Below, piece by piece: positions 13,288-27,552 of a stretch of DNA of 64,000 nt. Source of the DNA: Dirofilaria immitis (taxonomy: Eukaryota; Nematoda; Chromadorea; Rhabditida; Onchocercidae); contig JAKNDB010000068.1 in assembly GCA_024305405.1 (NCBI GenBank), forward strand, positions 5,757,501 to 5,821,500. Direction: 5' to 3'. A model generated the notes under the pieces. That model was not told the origin of the DNA, did no database searches, and saw nothing but the letters and a program-made list of their open reading frames with translations. Within the stretch, counting starts at the first letter, position 1, and each line of letters starts with the position of its first letter. Position numbers and translations under genes: made by a program.

Positions 13288-16200
13288 TTATTGTGATGGA
13301 GCATAAATGCGTAGTGATCGGTCCATACCAACCGACAACACACTGTGCGCATCACGTCCAAATCGTACAGACGTGACGGCATCCTTATGTTCCGTCAATG
13401 TAGAAAGTACTGCCCACGGTTTAACATGTATCACTTGTACATCAGCTCCTGCTACTGCCAGATAAGTACCTGATTGATCGAAGCAAATTCCCGAAAGCTG
13501 CAAAATTAAGCAATGTCCACTGTGTATTTTCGAACTAGAATGGAATGACTTTTCTAATACTCATTATTATTAGTCGTGCTAAAGCGCAAATTTTGACACT
13601 AATGACATTATAGCATTATAATTACGCAAAATTTTTGATATATAGTTTCGTAAGATAGTCCCATCGATAAATATTTAAACCCATTTCTAAGTAATATATC
13701 TGAATGTCTCTTCCAAATATTGAAACTAATATGCTGGACATCTATTTATAATTTTAGAATAGTGGATAAAAATAAAGAATAATTATTTATTATTTCTCCA
13801 TTCTAGTTAGCATATCTTCCATTTCCATTATAAACATTCCTTTATTCAAATTTAACGCGAAAAAATTCATAGTGAGAATCAAACTTACTGTGTGCTTTCC
13901 TTCATTGATTGTCATTGTTTTAAAACTCTTCAATTTTCTCAAGTCCCACAATTTCACTTCACCATCTTCCGCTCCTGTCGCCAAATAGTAACCATTTTCA
14001 GAAAACGCGATTGCTTTCACCATACCTTAAAAATCATTTCCATATCCACTTATTTGTTTTAAATCCAATGTCATCATCAATTGCTTCCAATTTACAATGG
14101 CATCAATTACGTTTTGAAAAAAATCAAGAAACGCAACCATATTTAACATTTTAAATACGTTTTCACAAATTGATCCACAGTATACAGAAAGTTTTTCATG
14201 CCTACTTTACAATGAACTACAATATAAAATATTGGATAACGTTCAAAACATCATTCTTGAGTAAAGTGAAAAAGAGCCTCCTATATTAAAAATCCATTTT
14301 TCTCAAATCCTTAAAAAGAATAATATAGTTTGTCTCCATATAATCTAATATTTCAGTAATACTATCAGACAAAATGTAACGAATAATAAAATAAAAGGAA
14401 ACCCTGATGGCCTGGGAAATTGGCAACATTTGTTTGTTCTTTCAAATCCCAAATTTTTACTATCGAATCTGCTGTTCCAGTACCAAAAATAAGACCATCT
14501 GGATGAAACTGTCCGCAACAAATTGGCACCTTGTTCTTATCATCGGATTGCACCTAAAATAGGCAAATATAAAAGAATACTAAAATGTAAGCATATTTTA
14601 TAGGCAAAAAAGTGGAATATATGTTCGTCATCGTTTATCATAGAAGTGGATGTACTCCAACTGAATATCGGTTATAATCTTGAAGATATTAAAAAAGAAA
14701 AAGTGCTTTAAAATATAAAATGTAAAAACCAAAGCATTCATCTAGAACTTAAAAGTCTATAGTTCCTAAAATCCGGGAACTTCAGAATTTTCAGCAAGGA
14801 AACTTAAATCTAAAAATAAAAAACTTACTCTACAAAGAGTCTTGCCGGAGTGAATATCAGAAAGGGCCCAAGAAGAATCATTCGAAACAGAGAGAACGTA
14901 ATCACCAGTAGCGTGCAAAGAGATATCTGCGACAGCACTTTCGTGGGTTTCAATTACATGACGACAAGTTTCTTCTTTGATGGACCAAACTCGAACCTAA
15001 ACGTAAGTAACAAGAGCTTACAGCATAATTTCTATTGATTTTATCACCCAAAGCAATAATTCCTTGAATTTAAGAAGCATTTTTGGAATCGCAATGCATT
15101 ATCTTGGAGCATTTCTCAAGAAAAAAAGAAAAAGAAATTCAATGCAGAAATGCAAACTTTTGATTTAGAATTGTACGTTAAAACCTAACTAAAACTTTTT
15201 TTCGAATTCTTTCATTTGCTGAAAAATACCTGTCCATCAGAAGATGCCGAAAGACATGTTTCTTTTGTAGGGTGTAGAATAACGGCTGATATTTTCTTCT
15301 GATGTCCTCTGAATGTTGCTGTAACTGTTTCTGTTTCACTATTAAATAAAACAACACCTTTATCGATCCCACCTGTCAGTACCATATTGTCCTGGAAAAT
15401 AATTTAGTCGTCTTATCAACTCTTTTTCCTAAAGAACTTCATCTTTATGCAACTCCCAGAAATTTAAATATAATTAATATTTAAAATTACCTGAACGTCA
15501 AGAGCTGTCAACCCAGGCACACTTGTACTATGAATTCCGGTATGGCATGCTATTTGCACGAATGTCTTCACTAGCTCTGGTTTCGACAGTGCTTCTGGTA
15601 AGTTCTTTCCACGCTGTTTCCGTGCAGCTGTTAACGTAGCTGCTTTATCTTGCAACTTTTTAGCACCACTTCATTAATTCCTTGCACACCTGATGAAATA
15701 GAAGAATTCCGAAAAGCTCAGCTTAATGAAACACAATATGTTTGTTACTCGAATGCTATAGTGATCCAGATATATTACAGAAATATACACAAACGATACC
15801 TTCATCAACTGTTTCCATTTCATCCTGCATACTGCCAACATCAACTGCTGCTTGTGGTTTCAGTGTTGAAAGAGCCTCACGTGCAGCATTCAATTCTTTC
15901 GATAAACGCGCAATTACGACAAGCAGCATCATGCTGCATAAATAAAAAAATAACTGAATAAGTTCCCCAAAATTTCAGGAAATCTTCTTTTATAATTTTT
16001 TTCTTCAATGATATTTTCTAAATCTTAATTTTTCAATACATCATTTAACGTTAAAATTTACAGTTTTTTTACATTGAGTAATTTTCATAAAAAAATATTA
16101 TTCGAAAAAAACATTTTTAAACTTAGTTAACAAAAAAAAGGAAAAGAATAACAGAAAATAAGACTTAAAAGGAGCACAATACAAACCGCAGACGGAGACA

Positions 16201-16723
16201 AAAAAATCATCATACTACATTAATTAAATTAACTAACCTGATACAGTGTATGTGATAATTCCTGACGTGCATTCTGCAGCTGTTCACGTAGCATGAAACT
16301 GTTAAGCATGCATGCATCCCATTCATCTTGCAATACTTTTAACATTGATGGTATTGATGTTGCCGTAATAGTACGTGGCATCGAATTTGCGACATCGGTC
16401 TTGATTTCAACTAGCTACAAAGCAAAACGAACCACAGAAAGAATATCGAACATAATGTTTATCAAAAGCATGCAATTAATTAATATTTTCACTGCTGTTT
16501 GCGAGTTACAAATTTGCAAACTTCTGTTTAAAGGACAAATAATCAAAATATCTGTGATGTTTACCTGATCCACTGTAAGTGGTTCATTTTTAAATGGATC
16601 GGTACCATTTTCATTAATATATTTAAGAATAAGCCGTTTTTCAAAAATTCGCCCAGAAACGGGCGATACAACTGGTACTTCAGCTGGTTCACCACTAATC
16701 GAACACGTATATAATGTAGACAT
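13288..16723 (-). CDS. prp-19: Pre-mRNA-processing factor 19 (U-box E3 ligase, WD40)
   Basis: Core of the Prp19/NTC splicing complex and a ubiquitin ligase in the nucleus. Nine exons. Exon 1 (16565-16723) is the U-box: [15 protein letters not shown], then [13 protein letters not shown] and NGTDPF. Exons 2-3 (16238-16414, 15800-15933) are the coiled-coil Prp19 tetramerisation region ([28 protein letters not shown]). Exon 4 (15491-15689) holds [17 protein letters not shown]. Exons 5-9 encode the C-terminal WD40 propeller, including [18 protein letters not shown]-type and [12 protein letters not shown] repeats, ending [13 protein letters not shown] at 13288. Order and length match human PRPF19. 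Frame breaks: a missing A in the run at 15657-15661 and a two-base loss near 15917 in the HDAACR region; both appear to be sequence errors. Confidence 0.93.
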
Positions 16724-18970
16724 CTAGAAAATGAAGAAATGGAAAGTATTTCCATTTTCAATCAAAAATCCTTTCAACATCAAGTGTTGATTTTCTGAGC
16801 TTGCATAGAACGTATTTAGATTACACAATGTCAAAGAATTTTGTTGTGTGTTCATAATTACTAGCTTTTAAAGATGACTTTCAAGTAGTCACTGAAACAA
16901 AACGACTATATAACCTCCTCAAGATTAAATGGATTATAAGACTTTTAAATTCCAAACCAAATCTAATAATTAAAATTGATTCAAAAAGAAAAAAATTAGA
17001 TAAATAAAACCACAAAAAATAAACGATAACATGCAATAATGTACAGAAATGAAAATAGTTTTGATTATCAGTGAAATCATTCAATGGTTAAAACTAATAA
17101 TGTAAGAAATGACTGAAAAAAAAGAGTGATACAAATTAACATAGTTCATTTACCAATGATCTCTCAGTATAGGACTAACGTTCTCCAGGCTAAAATGAAA
17201 ACTATATTTAAAGAAAGACAAAAATTATGCGGAATGCTCTAGTCTCGAAATAACACCCTATACAGGTATTGAGGCAATTTGATATTTTTGGATCATGTTG
17301 TGATTTATGGCCATTGCGAAATATCGAGTCTCAATAATAAAGCTGTTGGTATAAGAATGATTTGTTATCAGGTGAATTGGGTGAAACATTACGCATTGTA
17401 TTCTACTACAGTTCCAAGATCTTGCTTTTTTTCCAGTGTCCCTTCATTAATCTTTTTTACAATCAAGTTCGGGAGTTCCTCAATATTTCCTTAATGTGAG
17501 AAATCAGCATTTTGTATTTTTATAATTATAATACAAATTTTATAAGAAATTCTAAATTTCTGCAGAAGCATGATTATTTTCCATCCATATCAAACATGAT
17601 CATAACATAGAGAATGAATCTCGCTTACAAATAATCAAGAAAATCCTCGGAAATCTTGGCCTTTTCATTTCAACAAAATTGTTTTTTTTTTCGTTTAATT
17701 TCAATATTTATGATAGTTCTTTTTAGTTATTAAATATGAACCGTTTTATGAACAATCATTAAAAATATCGTAAATCCAAATTAGAAGACACGAATTATAT
17801 TTACAGTTCGCGTCGTTTATGAACTATTTCTTACGGATTTACATCAAATCTTTTGATCCATCCGAGTTGAGTAATTTAAAAACATTAAAATAGAAATTTG
17901 AAATTTCTTTAATTCTCCCGTCTTATTTCATTCTTTTAAAGCATGCAATTTATTAATTATAAGCTCATGAAATCCTATAAAGTTGATATGTAATCATGAA
18001 TAATCATGATCTTGCCGCAAATAATCACGATTATATGCTTTAATTCGGAAAACATATGAAAGAATGAATAACAGCAACATTCACACATATAGTAAAAACA
18101 AATTGACAAATGCATGAAACGGAAAGAAAAATAATGATAAATATGCCGGCAAATTATCACAACAGTATTATGATAAATTATGATAATGATAAAATCATAA
18201 TACATCGAAATCAAACTATTATAATCCATCACAACAATACTATTATAATGATTTAATTACCGCATACTTTTTAAAATTCGAAATCTTTCCAAATTTTTTT
18301 CCGAACAATTAGAGCAAAATTTATTATTATAAACAATTGTATAAATATTAATTTTTGATCACACACTGAGCAAATTATTTATACATAGAAACTCCAAGCA
18401 TATCAATCAATATGTCCTACAATTGTCATAAAACATATTGTCATTAATTTTTGATAAGTAATTAATATTACGTAATAAAATGATTGACTATTTAGTACAT
18501 GAGAATATACATAAATTAAAGTACTAAGCAATTACATAATATATAAAATTAAGCGATTCAATTTAAAATTCGGATTTGACTTAGTTTGGATGGAGGTCGA
18601 AGTGAGAGAGATAAAATGATGAATTTGAGATGCATTATAAAATGATGAAATATATCAATTTTTTTTATAATATTAATAAAACGAAAAAATTTGCATAAAG
18701 CGAAAAGAAATTTAGATATTAGTATCAAATTTCTATTCTTTTTTGATTCTAAAAATTCGAATGAATTAAATAAATTTAAAAAGTATACTATGATTAACAC
18801 ATCATTATTATCATTTAGGAATATTTCAATTTATTTGCTTCATTTTTTTACATTTTATCGATCACTGACAATCTTATGAAGTATTAGTTGATAGAAATTT
18901 ATTTTCCGTTTTAGGACAAATATGACTTCGTCAAAATAAATAATAATTTATTAACAATAGTTTTATATAC
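16724..18970. other. Gene-less stretch between SMP-C2-C1 and Prp19 genes
   Basis: 2.2 kb of AT-rich DNA. Several short open frames on both strands show no domain, signal peptide or splice structure that can be supported. The promoter of Prp19 lies just above 16723. Confidence 0.5.
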
Positions 18971-21900
18971 TTAAACACCATCTTCAGAAATGAATTCACC
19001 GATTTGGCTGGCTGTTAAAACATATTCCCAATCAATATCTTTCGTTCTGAAATATATGTTATTACGGAAGAAAGAAAATACCCTATACTGTTGTAATGAT
19101 TAATTAAAAATGATTATCTAATTATTTTATATAATATTTATATAGCGGGAAGATATAGGTAATTCTTCGGAATAAATTTAATAATGTTCCAAGACGGACT
19201 TATGATATTATATACCAAATCATTTTGCTTAATTTATTCATAAATTGAATTGTTAATAAATTGGATTACCAAAGTTTGTAGACGACCGGAAATATAATAA
19301 CAAATTTGCAATGCTATAAAAGTAATAATAATGAAAAATTTACATATTCAATTTGTTGACACTGCTTGCTGTGCAAAAAGATTCCGTTTTGTAATGACAT
19401 TGCTTATGACATACCGTATGACAATCTATAATTAGAAATAATGATTTCAATATGGTACATAAAGATTAGATTTAATCAGTTAAAATTTTTAAGACATTAA
19501 AATCAAATGACGTAAAGCTAAAATTAGGAAGCTGAGGAGAATTAAATTTAATTAAAATGAATTGAAATGGATTAAGTCTAACTTAAATTGACTAAAAATA
19601 TAATTTATAAAACGTGTCCAATTCTATTATTTTCATGTTTCTATTTAAATGGTGAATTTCATTATTAATTTGGCAAGAAAATCATGATATCAATGTGAAA
19701 ATTCATCACCTGGAAATAAATTAATGAGGCAACTGACAAAAGGAAAAATAGAACTCAATTTTTAATAGAACTTGCAATTTTTTCAAAAAAATAAAAATGA
19801 AATCAAAGAGAAATTTAAGAACCATTATAATATGAAACAATTTAAAACACCATAAATAAATTTCGATTGTAAGATATGTTAAAAATTATTTAATAAATAA
19901 TTTACAAAAATCAATAATATGGAGAGATAAAAGAATAGAAATAGTGACAGATATTAAATATTTAATAGCAAAAAATCGATAATTTAAAAAAATAATCAGA
20001 ATATTTTCTCATTAGATAATTTAATTTAATTTAATTAATCTCTATCGTTCCTCTCTTTTTCCTTTTCAATCTTAAATCTGTAAATATTGGTAATATAAAA
20101 TTATCGTCACCTCGACATTGATAAGCTTGTTTGCCAAAACTGCTTCAGCCAATCCGTTGATGACATACATTGCAAACGGTACCACTGTAGGACAATGTTT
20201 AGCATATGAATTATTGATTTGTTAAGAAGAGAAAAAAAAAGGAATTTCTTTTTAGGTAAAAATGTTATCATTTTTATTATTTATCAAAATATTAACCTTC
20301 GACATTTCACGGCAACAAAAGTGTGATCGTTGTAAATATGCAACTTTTTCCTTGCCGCAAAAGTTTCATCACTTCTGGCTTATCTAATACTGTGGATGGT
20401 ATTAGATAGTATCTAGAGTTATAATAATTTGCAAAAAAATAAAATTCGTTTTTTCAATACAATTGACTTTCGATATGTATGTATATCTATAATCGATCTT
20501 ATATTAATATCATTTATAGTTAATCTCATTTTGTTTCTTGAAATTCTTTTTATAAAAATAAATATGGAATTTTATTTTCTAACTGAAATGATACATAAGA
20601 ATTTGTTATTGTAAAACCAAATAAATTACCGTTTTTGGCCATTTTCGCGTGTTTCAAGGACTAAAGTACTATGCTGATATAGACTTTTTGTAGAACGTTC
20701 CGATCTCTCACCGAATGATGTCAAATCATGCCCGCTCCTGCTTTTTCTGCAATTCAATTTTCATAGCTTTCAGATTTATCATAACTCCGTTTTAGATTTT
20801 ACCAAATTTGAAATTATATTTCGTTGAAAATAATTTTATGATGCATTCGCATGGAAATTCACCTGAAAATCGTGTCCTTGATATATCTCGAGAGGGTGGC
20901 AATGATACAGCTTCTTCCATTTCACCAATTCCAAGATCGCAGCTTTTAGCACGTCTTTTAGAACGCCGACTTCCGCTCAACCGCTTACGTAATTCGCTGA
21001 AGAACGAATGATCACGTTTCCTGTCTGTCTTTCCTTCAACACGCATCTTCATTTGGCCTAAATATTAATTAAATAAATATTAGAAATTCTTTAATAATAA
21101 TAAATATTAGTACAGTGACGTTAATTTGTTTTCAATAGCAATTGTTTAATTAAAAGTCTTGTTATTTTTATTTTTCATCAGTATTATAATGAAATTATTT
21201 TTCATGAAAAGCTATTTCTTACCAATGAATTCATTAAATGCTAAGAACTATTATTATTATATTAATGAAAAAATACTTTTTTAAATTAATTAATAGTATG
21301 AACAACTGCAATGGATTTGTAAATATTTTAAATAAATTAAAATTATATAATCATCATAAAACAAAGAAATGAAAGTAGAAAAACGATGAATGTAAAAATG
21401 ATGAATTAATAATTATCTTAAACTTCCTGACATTAATAATAAAAATAATAATCAATAATATCACCTCTGGATTGTCGTATTCCATGAACTTCGTCAGTCT
21501 GAGGCATCTCTTTATTTTAGTTTTTTCGATCTTTGTTAACGCTTCCGCTTCTTGCATATCATACCTGGAAAATTATGCGTTCAAAAATGATTTATTTAAT
21601 ATTTCTCTATAATTATAATCATTTGATATAATTTTGTTATAATTCTGATTAACATATTCTCATTAGAAATTTTATAAATTTTATAAGTTTATAAATTCTG
21701 ATTTTTATAAGTGCTTTTACCTTTGATAAGGATAATTGTCAATGTCAGCAGTATGAAGATCTTTTGTTCCGGTAGGGAAATTTTGAGTATCAAAAGTGGA
21801 CCCTGCACTACTACCTGGTATTACGTGTTGTTGCATTCGGCTACTTGTTGCACTACCAGGCTGCAAATTATTCTAAAATTATTAGCTGTCATGTGTACTG

Positions 21901-22634
21901 TACTTCGAAATAAATATCAAATGATACCTGTTCATATTGTCCTGTCCTGATAGTAGCAGTAGTGGTAGCATATGAAGCATGCTGCTGTTGCTGCATATCA
22001 TTGGTACCAATTCGTTGTCCATGTGAATCGTAAACCTATAGAAAAATACGAGGCGGAATCTGATGAAGGATTCTGGGAAAAAAAAGAGAAATTCCGAAAA
22101 ATACGGAAAAGAACTCCAAAAAGTTGTGGAAAGCAATCTCATAAATATCATACTGAAAGCATCACAACCATACATCTTTGCTTCTTAGAAATTTTTTAAG
22201 CCGAAAGATGTGGCATTTTTGAAATTTTTTAAAATTATACAATTTATACAAAAAGTAAAATAGCTAGAAACATTTCAAATTAACCAATTTGAATGCCATA
22301 CTTAGAATTTTTTATCTGAGATCAAAATTCTGAATGCCTCCTAGTAGTAGCTTTAGAAACAAACATTTTGTCGGGAAATTGCTGTTGCTGTTATAAAAAC
22401 ATACCATCGGTGTAATTGATGTTTGCTGTACCGTAATTGCTGATGATGATCCAATTGAAGGTTGAATTTTGTCGTTTGCTGATTGCTTAACAGATTTTAA
22501 TTATATGTTTATTTAACATCTAATTCTATTCCTTTGTTCATTTATTTAACCATCTCTCCTAGAACATTAATTATATATTGTCCGATTATTTGAATAAAAT
22601 ATTAATTGAAATATATACAGATTTTAAATCTAAA

Positions 22635-22680
<46 letters not shown>

Positions 22681-25600
22681 TCATCTTTCCCAGAACATTA
22701 ATTATATTTTATTTGATTAAGATTTCAATAACAATCAGACTAATTAAAACAAAACATTGCTTACCGTCTTCACGGTGGCTGTTGTTGTTTTGCTATCATA
22801 TCTTGTGCATTATGCGCTCCAAAATTATCTGCAAAATGAAATATTTGTAAATTTTTGATTCATATTTGAGAATTTTGTAACACCGACGAAGATATTTTTT
22901 AATTAAGAAATCACTGATTGTAATGACTTAATTGTTGCAATATTCATCTACAATGATTTGATTAGCTTAATGACTGTCATCTCTAGTGGTTACTTATTGA
23001 AATTGATTACCATTTTTGATATCATAATGTTTATTGTCTAACAACTTGTTTATTACATTATTTTATAATATTTACCAATAAGAAAATCAATTAAACTCAT
23101 TTAATTTTATATTATTTAGGTAAAAAAAATGAAATCAAACTTGTTTACGATTAAATATAAACTACCACGTGGATCATATATGGGTCTTGTTGTACTGCTT
23201 GTTGTTTCACGAAATTGATTAATATTGTTTCGGATAGTATTTTGAACTATTTCTTTGCCTATTGAAGTTGTTACTGAATCATAGTAGAAATCGAACTGCA
23301 ATCATTTAATCATTTTAATTATAAGGTAAATATGAAAAAGACAGTAATGAATGAAATAAAGAATGCTGAATACTAAATTAAACTAATCATGTACATAACT
23401 AAAATATATATAATAATGAATTACCTGTACAATTAAATTACCCGTGACCACATCATTTCTATACGGTCTTCCTTGCAATTTTAAGGTATGTAACATGTTA
23501 GCATTAGAATATCGTACTTCTCCTAGGCTAACAATTGCAAGACCCAAGAATTGATTACTTCTATGTCCATTCTGTCCATTCTGTCCAGTACGTCCAGTAG
23601 GAGTAGCAACAGAAGTACTTTCATATATTTCAAATAGAATCTCCTCAGATGCTGGTGTCAGATTGCTGTAAAAAGGAAATATCTTTTTTTAGATATAAAT
23701 TTGAATAAAATTGAATAAAAATTTGAATAATATATATATAAATTTTAATAAGATATATATATATATTCAAATCTGAATAAAATATTTTTGCATATATGAA
23801 ATAAAATGTAAAGTAATGATTTGATTCGAATTATCTTTAGTTTTCATTAGTAATATCTTTTAAATATTCAGCAAACAATAAGAAAATAATATTATTTCTA
23901 GGCTATATATTCAAATTCGCCGATTAATTTCAAAAAATATTTCATCAAATTTAGTTTTCTACCGGAAAAATAATCAATTAACGGAAATGGAAATGCTGAA
24001 AAGATGAACTCACAAATCAAATGATTCATCCCAATATGGGTTCATATTAATGCTAGGCCTGGTTTGAAATTTTTGCGCCGGTTCATCCATTTCCAATACA
24101 ACGTAAGATTGATTTATTACTAAAAAAAAACTTCATTCTTCTAATTAATTATTTTTATTCTTAAATATTATAGCTTATTTATTATTAATTTCGAAAAATC
24201 TTCTAAAAAATGTTCAGAAAACAGAAGAATTATATTAATATTTTACAATTGAATTTTTAAAAATTCACTGCTCATTTCATAGATGAAAAAATTCATACTA
24301 TGATCACTGCCAAGTTGTTCGGCTCGAATAACTTTGACATGCATTTTATTTGGCATTGCTTGTTGTTTTGGAACATGATTTATTACCTATAATTAAGTAA
24401 ATACGGTACATTTTCAAAATTAAAAATTTTAAAATGTAAAAAGTTTATTATTTTTTAATATATGCATATATCAAATTAAATTTTATATTTCGAAAATTTT
24501 TTGGCATTTTTTTAAATGTCTTAATTGTATTAAAATGATTTAAAATAATTCAAAATGGCCTTAAAGATAATAGAAACAATGAAAAAATAATATATTTTCA
24601 TTGTTTGTTATATTACTGATATAATATTGATTATATCCTAGATTATATCATATTTTATGTTGATGAAAGCATATTCATATCTATATACCGATGATCTTTT
24701 CATCATTTCCTGCGTCGGTATTGTCGCCAAATCAGCGCGATTATCAATCATGTCAGGCCTATCATCGTTTCGTGTCATCATGTGCGGAATTATCGAGCAT
24801 ACATTAGGTGGTACCATGCCAGTTGCCATTCTACCGCCGCCCTGTCCACCTGCTTCCGTCAGTGATACATTAGTAACAGCGGAAAGAAGGCATTTACGGA
24901 TCATTTCATCCACCATCGTAGCAGAAACCGCTCCCGTCTATAAATATTCTATAGTATCAGAAAATCTGAATATAATATTGTATGACAAAAAAATGGATTC
25001 GATAATAAAAATAATATAGATTTAGTGTCATTACCATGAAATCATATGAATAAAAAGAAATACCGTCATAAGATCCTTATTAATCAATTCTATGTCTAAT
25101 TCAGGTCGCCCACAAAAGCATGCCATCATGTAAATTTGATTCGCTATGCATGCTAAACGTATTTCTATCTGAAATAAATGCTAATAAATAACTAATTTAA
25201 GTTATATATTTATTTGGCAGAAATATATATTAAAGTATGGATTATTGATTGATTGATTGTTTGAATGCTGAAAATTTATTCTTTCTTTTTCTTTTTTCTT
25301 TGAGAATAAATGCAAACTTCGCCATGCAAATCGGTAATTTTTGCATCATAATTGGTAATTAATAGTCGATCGCCCGTTCGTTGCGAACTCATTAGTTTGA
25401 GGTTTATCTGCGGTATATTGATTTTACCTTTTATAATCTGCAAGATGAATTATACATGACAAAATAACCAATTAATTAAATAGGTAAATAAACAAACAAA
25501 AATAGTAAATAAGCAATTATACATAGTAGAAATTGAGCATACAAGATGGTCATTTGATGTTTGTTGTATACGAATATCGGTAATACGTGGAATTTTCGTA

Positions 25601-26353
25601 ACATTCTTATTATCACTGAAACTTTCGAATAATACTTCAAATTTCCCTGAAATTATAAATTAAAGTACTTATTTTAATCAATAATTATTGTTATATTACT
25701 ATTTGGACTATTTCTAATTTATATAAGCAATATTTAAAATTGGCATATTGTCATAGTAGAAAAAGATCGCAATACTGATCGAAGCTACGATAATTGAAAT
25801 AAATAAAGTAAATTAATTACAGGTGAGGAAATTTTTTAGCAGCTTCATTCATTGCTATTATCCAAGCTTGCAAAGTTTCCGGTACACGGTGCATATTATT
25901 GAATAACCATGCGATAATATCATTTAACCAATCTGTTGAATATTCATCACTATTATGTTTGCTGCAATTTTTATACATTAGATAATTTATGATTATACAG
26001 CACAGCACCTGCAATTTAATTCTTTCAATTATAATTCTTAATGGTACTAGCAAGAGATAATAAAATAATATAGTTTAAATTGATAAATAATTGGTATTCA
26101 AGGTACCATACCTAATAATTTAATCAAATACTATTGTTCGTTTTATATGAGAAAATTATCATTAAGTATATTTCTAAGGAAGGTAATAATTTTTAATTAA
26201 TTGTTTGTACCTGGAAGTTATATGGGATTTTCTGGTAGTATTGTTTATATTGATATTTGCTTCCGTATGAGGTGTACCTACTTTAGTAAGCATAAAATAA
26301 CATATCACACCTACGATAAGCCATGATATAATTAGCCATGTCAATCCATCCAT
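18971..26353 (-). CDS. TM-SMP-C2-C1 protein, probable ER-anchored lipid-transfer protein
   Basis: About twenty exons. The start at 26353 gives MDGLTWLIISWLIVGVICYFML, an N-terminal membrane anchor. Next comes an SMP/TULIP-like region over exons at about 25817-25975, 25540-25650, 25305-25440, 25065-25170 and 24640-24930 (STDWLNDIIAWLF, FCGRPELDIELINKDLM, GAVSATMVDEMIRKCLLSAV). A C2 domain follows at about 24390 to 23430 (KMHVKVIRAEQLG, NPYWDESFDL, EEILFEIYES). Then a long Gln/Ser/Thr-rich linker, a basic stretch (FSELRKRLSGSRRSKRR, about 20990) and a C1 zinc finger across 20110-20400 and 19350-19425 with spacing H-x12-C-x2-C...C-x2-C-x4-H-x2-C-x7-C. It ends at ISEDGV. This resembles C2CD2/TMEM24 and PDZD8, which move lipids at ER contact sites, but no PDZ domain was seen. 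Odd points: one missing base at 20345-20349 and an in-frame TGA at 20145-20147 inside the C1 finger. Confidence 0.75.
22635..22678. repeat. (ATT)n microsatellite in an SMP-C2-C1 intron
   Basis: About fourteen perfect TTA/ATT triplets within an intron of the SMP-C2-C1 gene. Confidence 0.9.
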
Positions 26354-27344
26354 GATCTTTTTGTTTTCTTTCTTTCAAATTATACTTTAATTAATCTTCC
26401 TGAAATATTATCAATTAATTATTAATACAATATGATATTAATGTAAACGAATTATTGTCTAAATGAGAAAATATTTGATTCGAAGTTATCAAGCCTGCTT
26501 GAATAAGAATGGCTACCACAGTAGATGCAGCGACTAAAATATCTTTAAAACATTTTGATAAATTATATATATATAATTTATCAAAATTTCACTTAAAAAT
26601 ATCATTAAATTTAAATCTTCTCCAAATACATTAGTGATTTACATAAAACTAATAGGAAAAAAATTTGTTTTTGAAATTTTGTTTTAATAGTCTAAAAAAA
26701 TTTAAAAATATCAGAATATCTTAAACAATTTTATATAATAGGTATATATTTATATATACCTATTATCAAATTTAAATGTTCTCTTTAAAATAAAATATTT
26801 CAATATTTCAGAATATTTTATGTGATTATTTAAATTATAATAACAACGACAAATGCTAATAACAGCAATAAGTTTTATTTAAAAATATTGATCGGTAATG
26901 AATATATAATATTTGCAAAATATCATAATTACATATATCATGAATATATACATCTATTATTTTTAATCAGCTTTTTTGGCACACACATACGTATTATATT
27001 GACTGTCAAATTTTTGTCTTTTATTTGATGAACTTAAAGAACTTAAAAATATCAAAATATGATAGAGGATTAATAAAGAAAAAGATCATCTATTATATGA
27101 TGATATGTAATATGAATATAATATATTTACATAATGATAATAAATGAATTAGATTGAATGGATAATACGGATGATTATAAGTGAAAAGATGTTGGATTGC
27201 AATTAGTAAACAAAGATTTTAAATTAAAATTTCACTAACGAAAAGTTGCATTTCATTGAAAATCACTAGAGGAATAGTGATGAAAACCCTGTTGATGTAA
27301 AATGTAATTCAAATCTTCACGAACAAGTGTATCTAAAAACACAT

Positions 27345-27350
27345 ACACAA

Positions 27351-27407
<57 letters not shown>

Positions 27408-27416
27408 CATACACAC

Positions 27417-27459
<43 letters not shown>

Positions 27460-27552
27460 TATATACACACACATACATACACATACATACATACATAAAT
27501 ATTACAACATTTTAAGTTCTAAAACTTATACAAACATACATACATACACATA
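27345..27552. repeat. Compound (AC)n/(ACAT)n/(ACATAC)n microsatellite
   Basis: Successive blocks of ACAT, about twenty AC dinucleotides, and at least seven ACATAC-type hexamers, then more ACAT. Cys/Val or Thr/His reading frames over it are artefacts. Confidence 0.95.

Noticed and set aside
24657..25019. 120-codon plus-strand frame
   Set aside because: It is antisense to the exon of the SMP-C2-C1 gene at 24640-24930, whose minus-strand reading is the supported one.
27253..27515. Cys/Val-rich and Thr/His-rich reading frames
   Set aside because: Both are readings of the AC/ACAT microsatellite.
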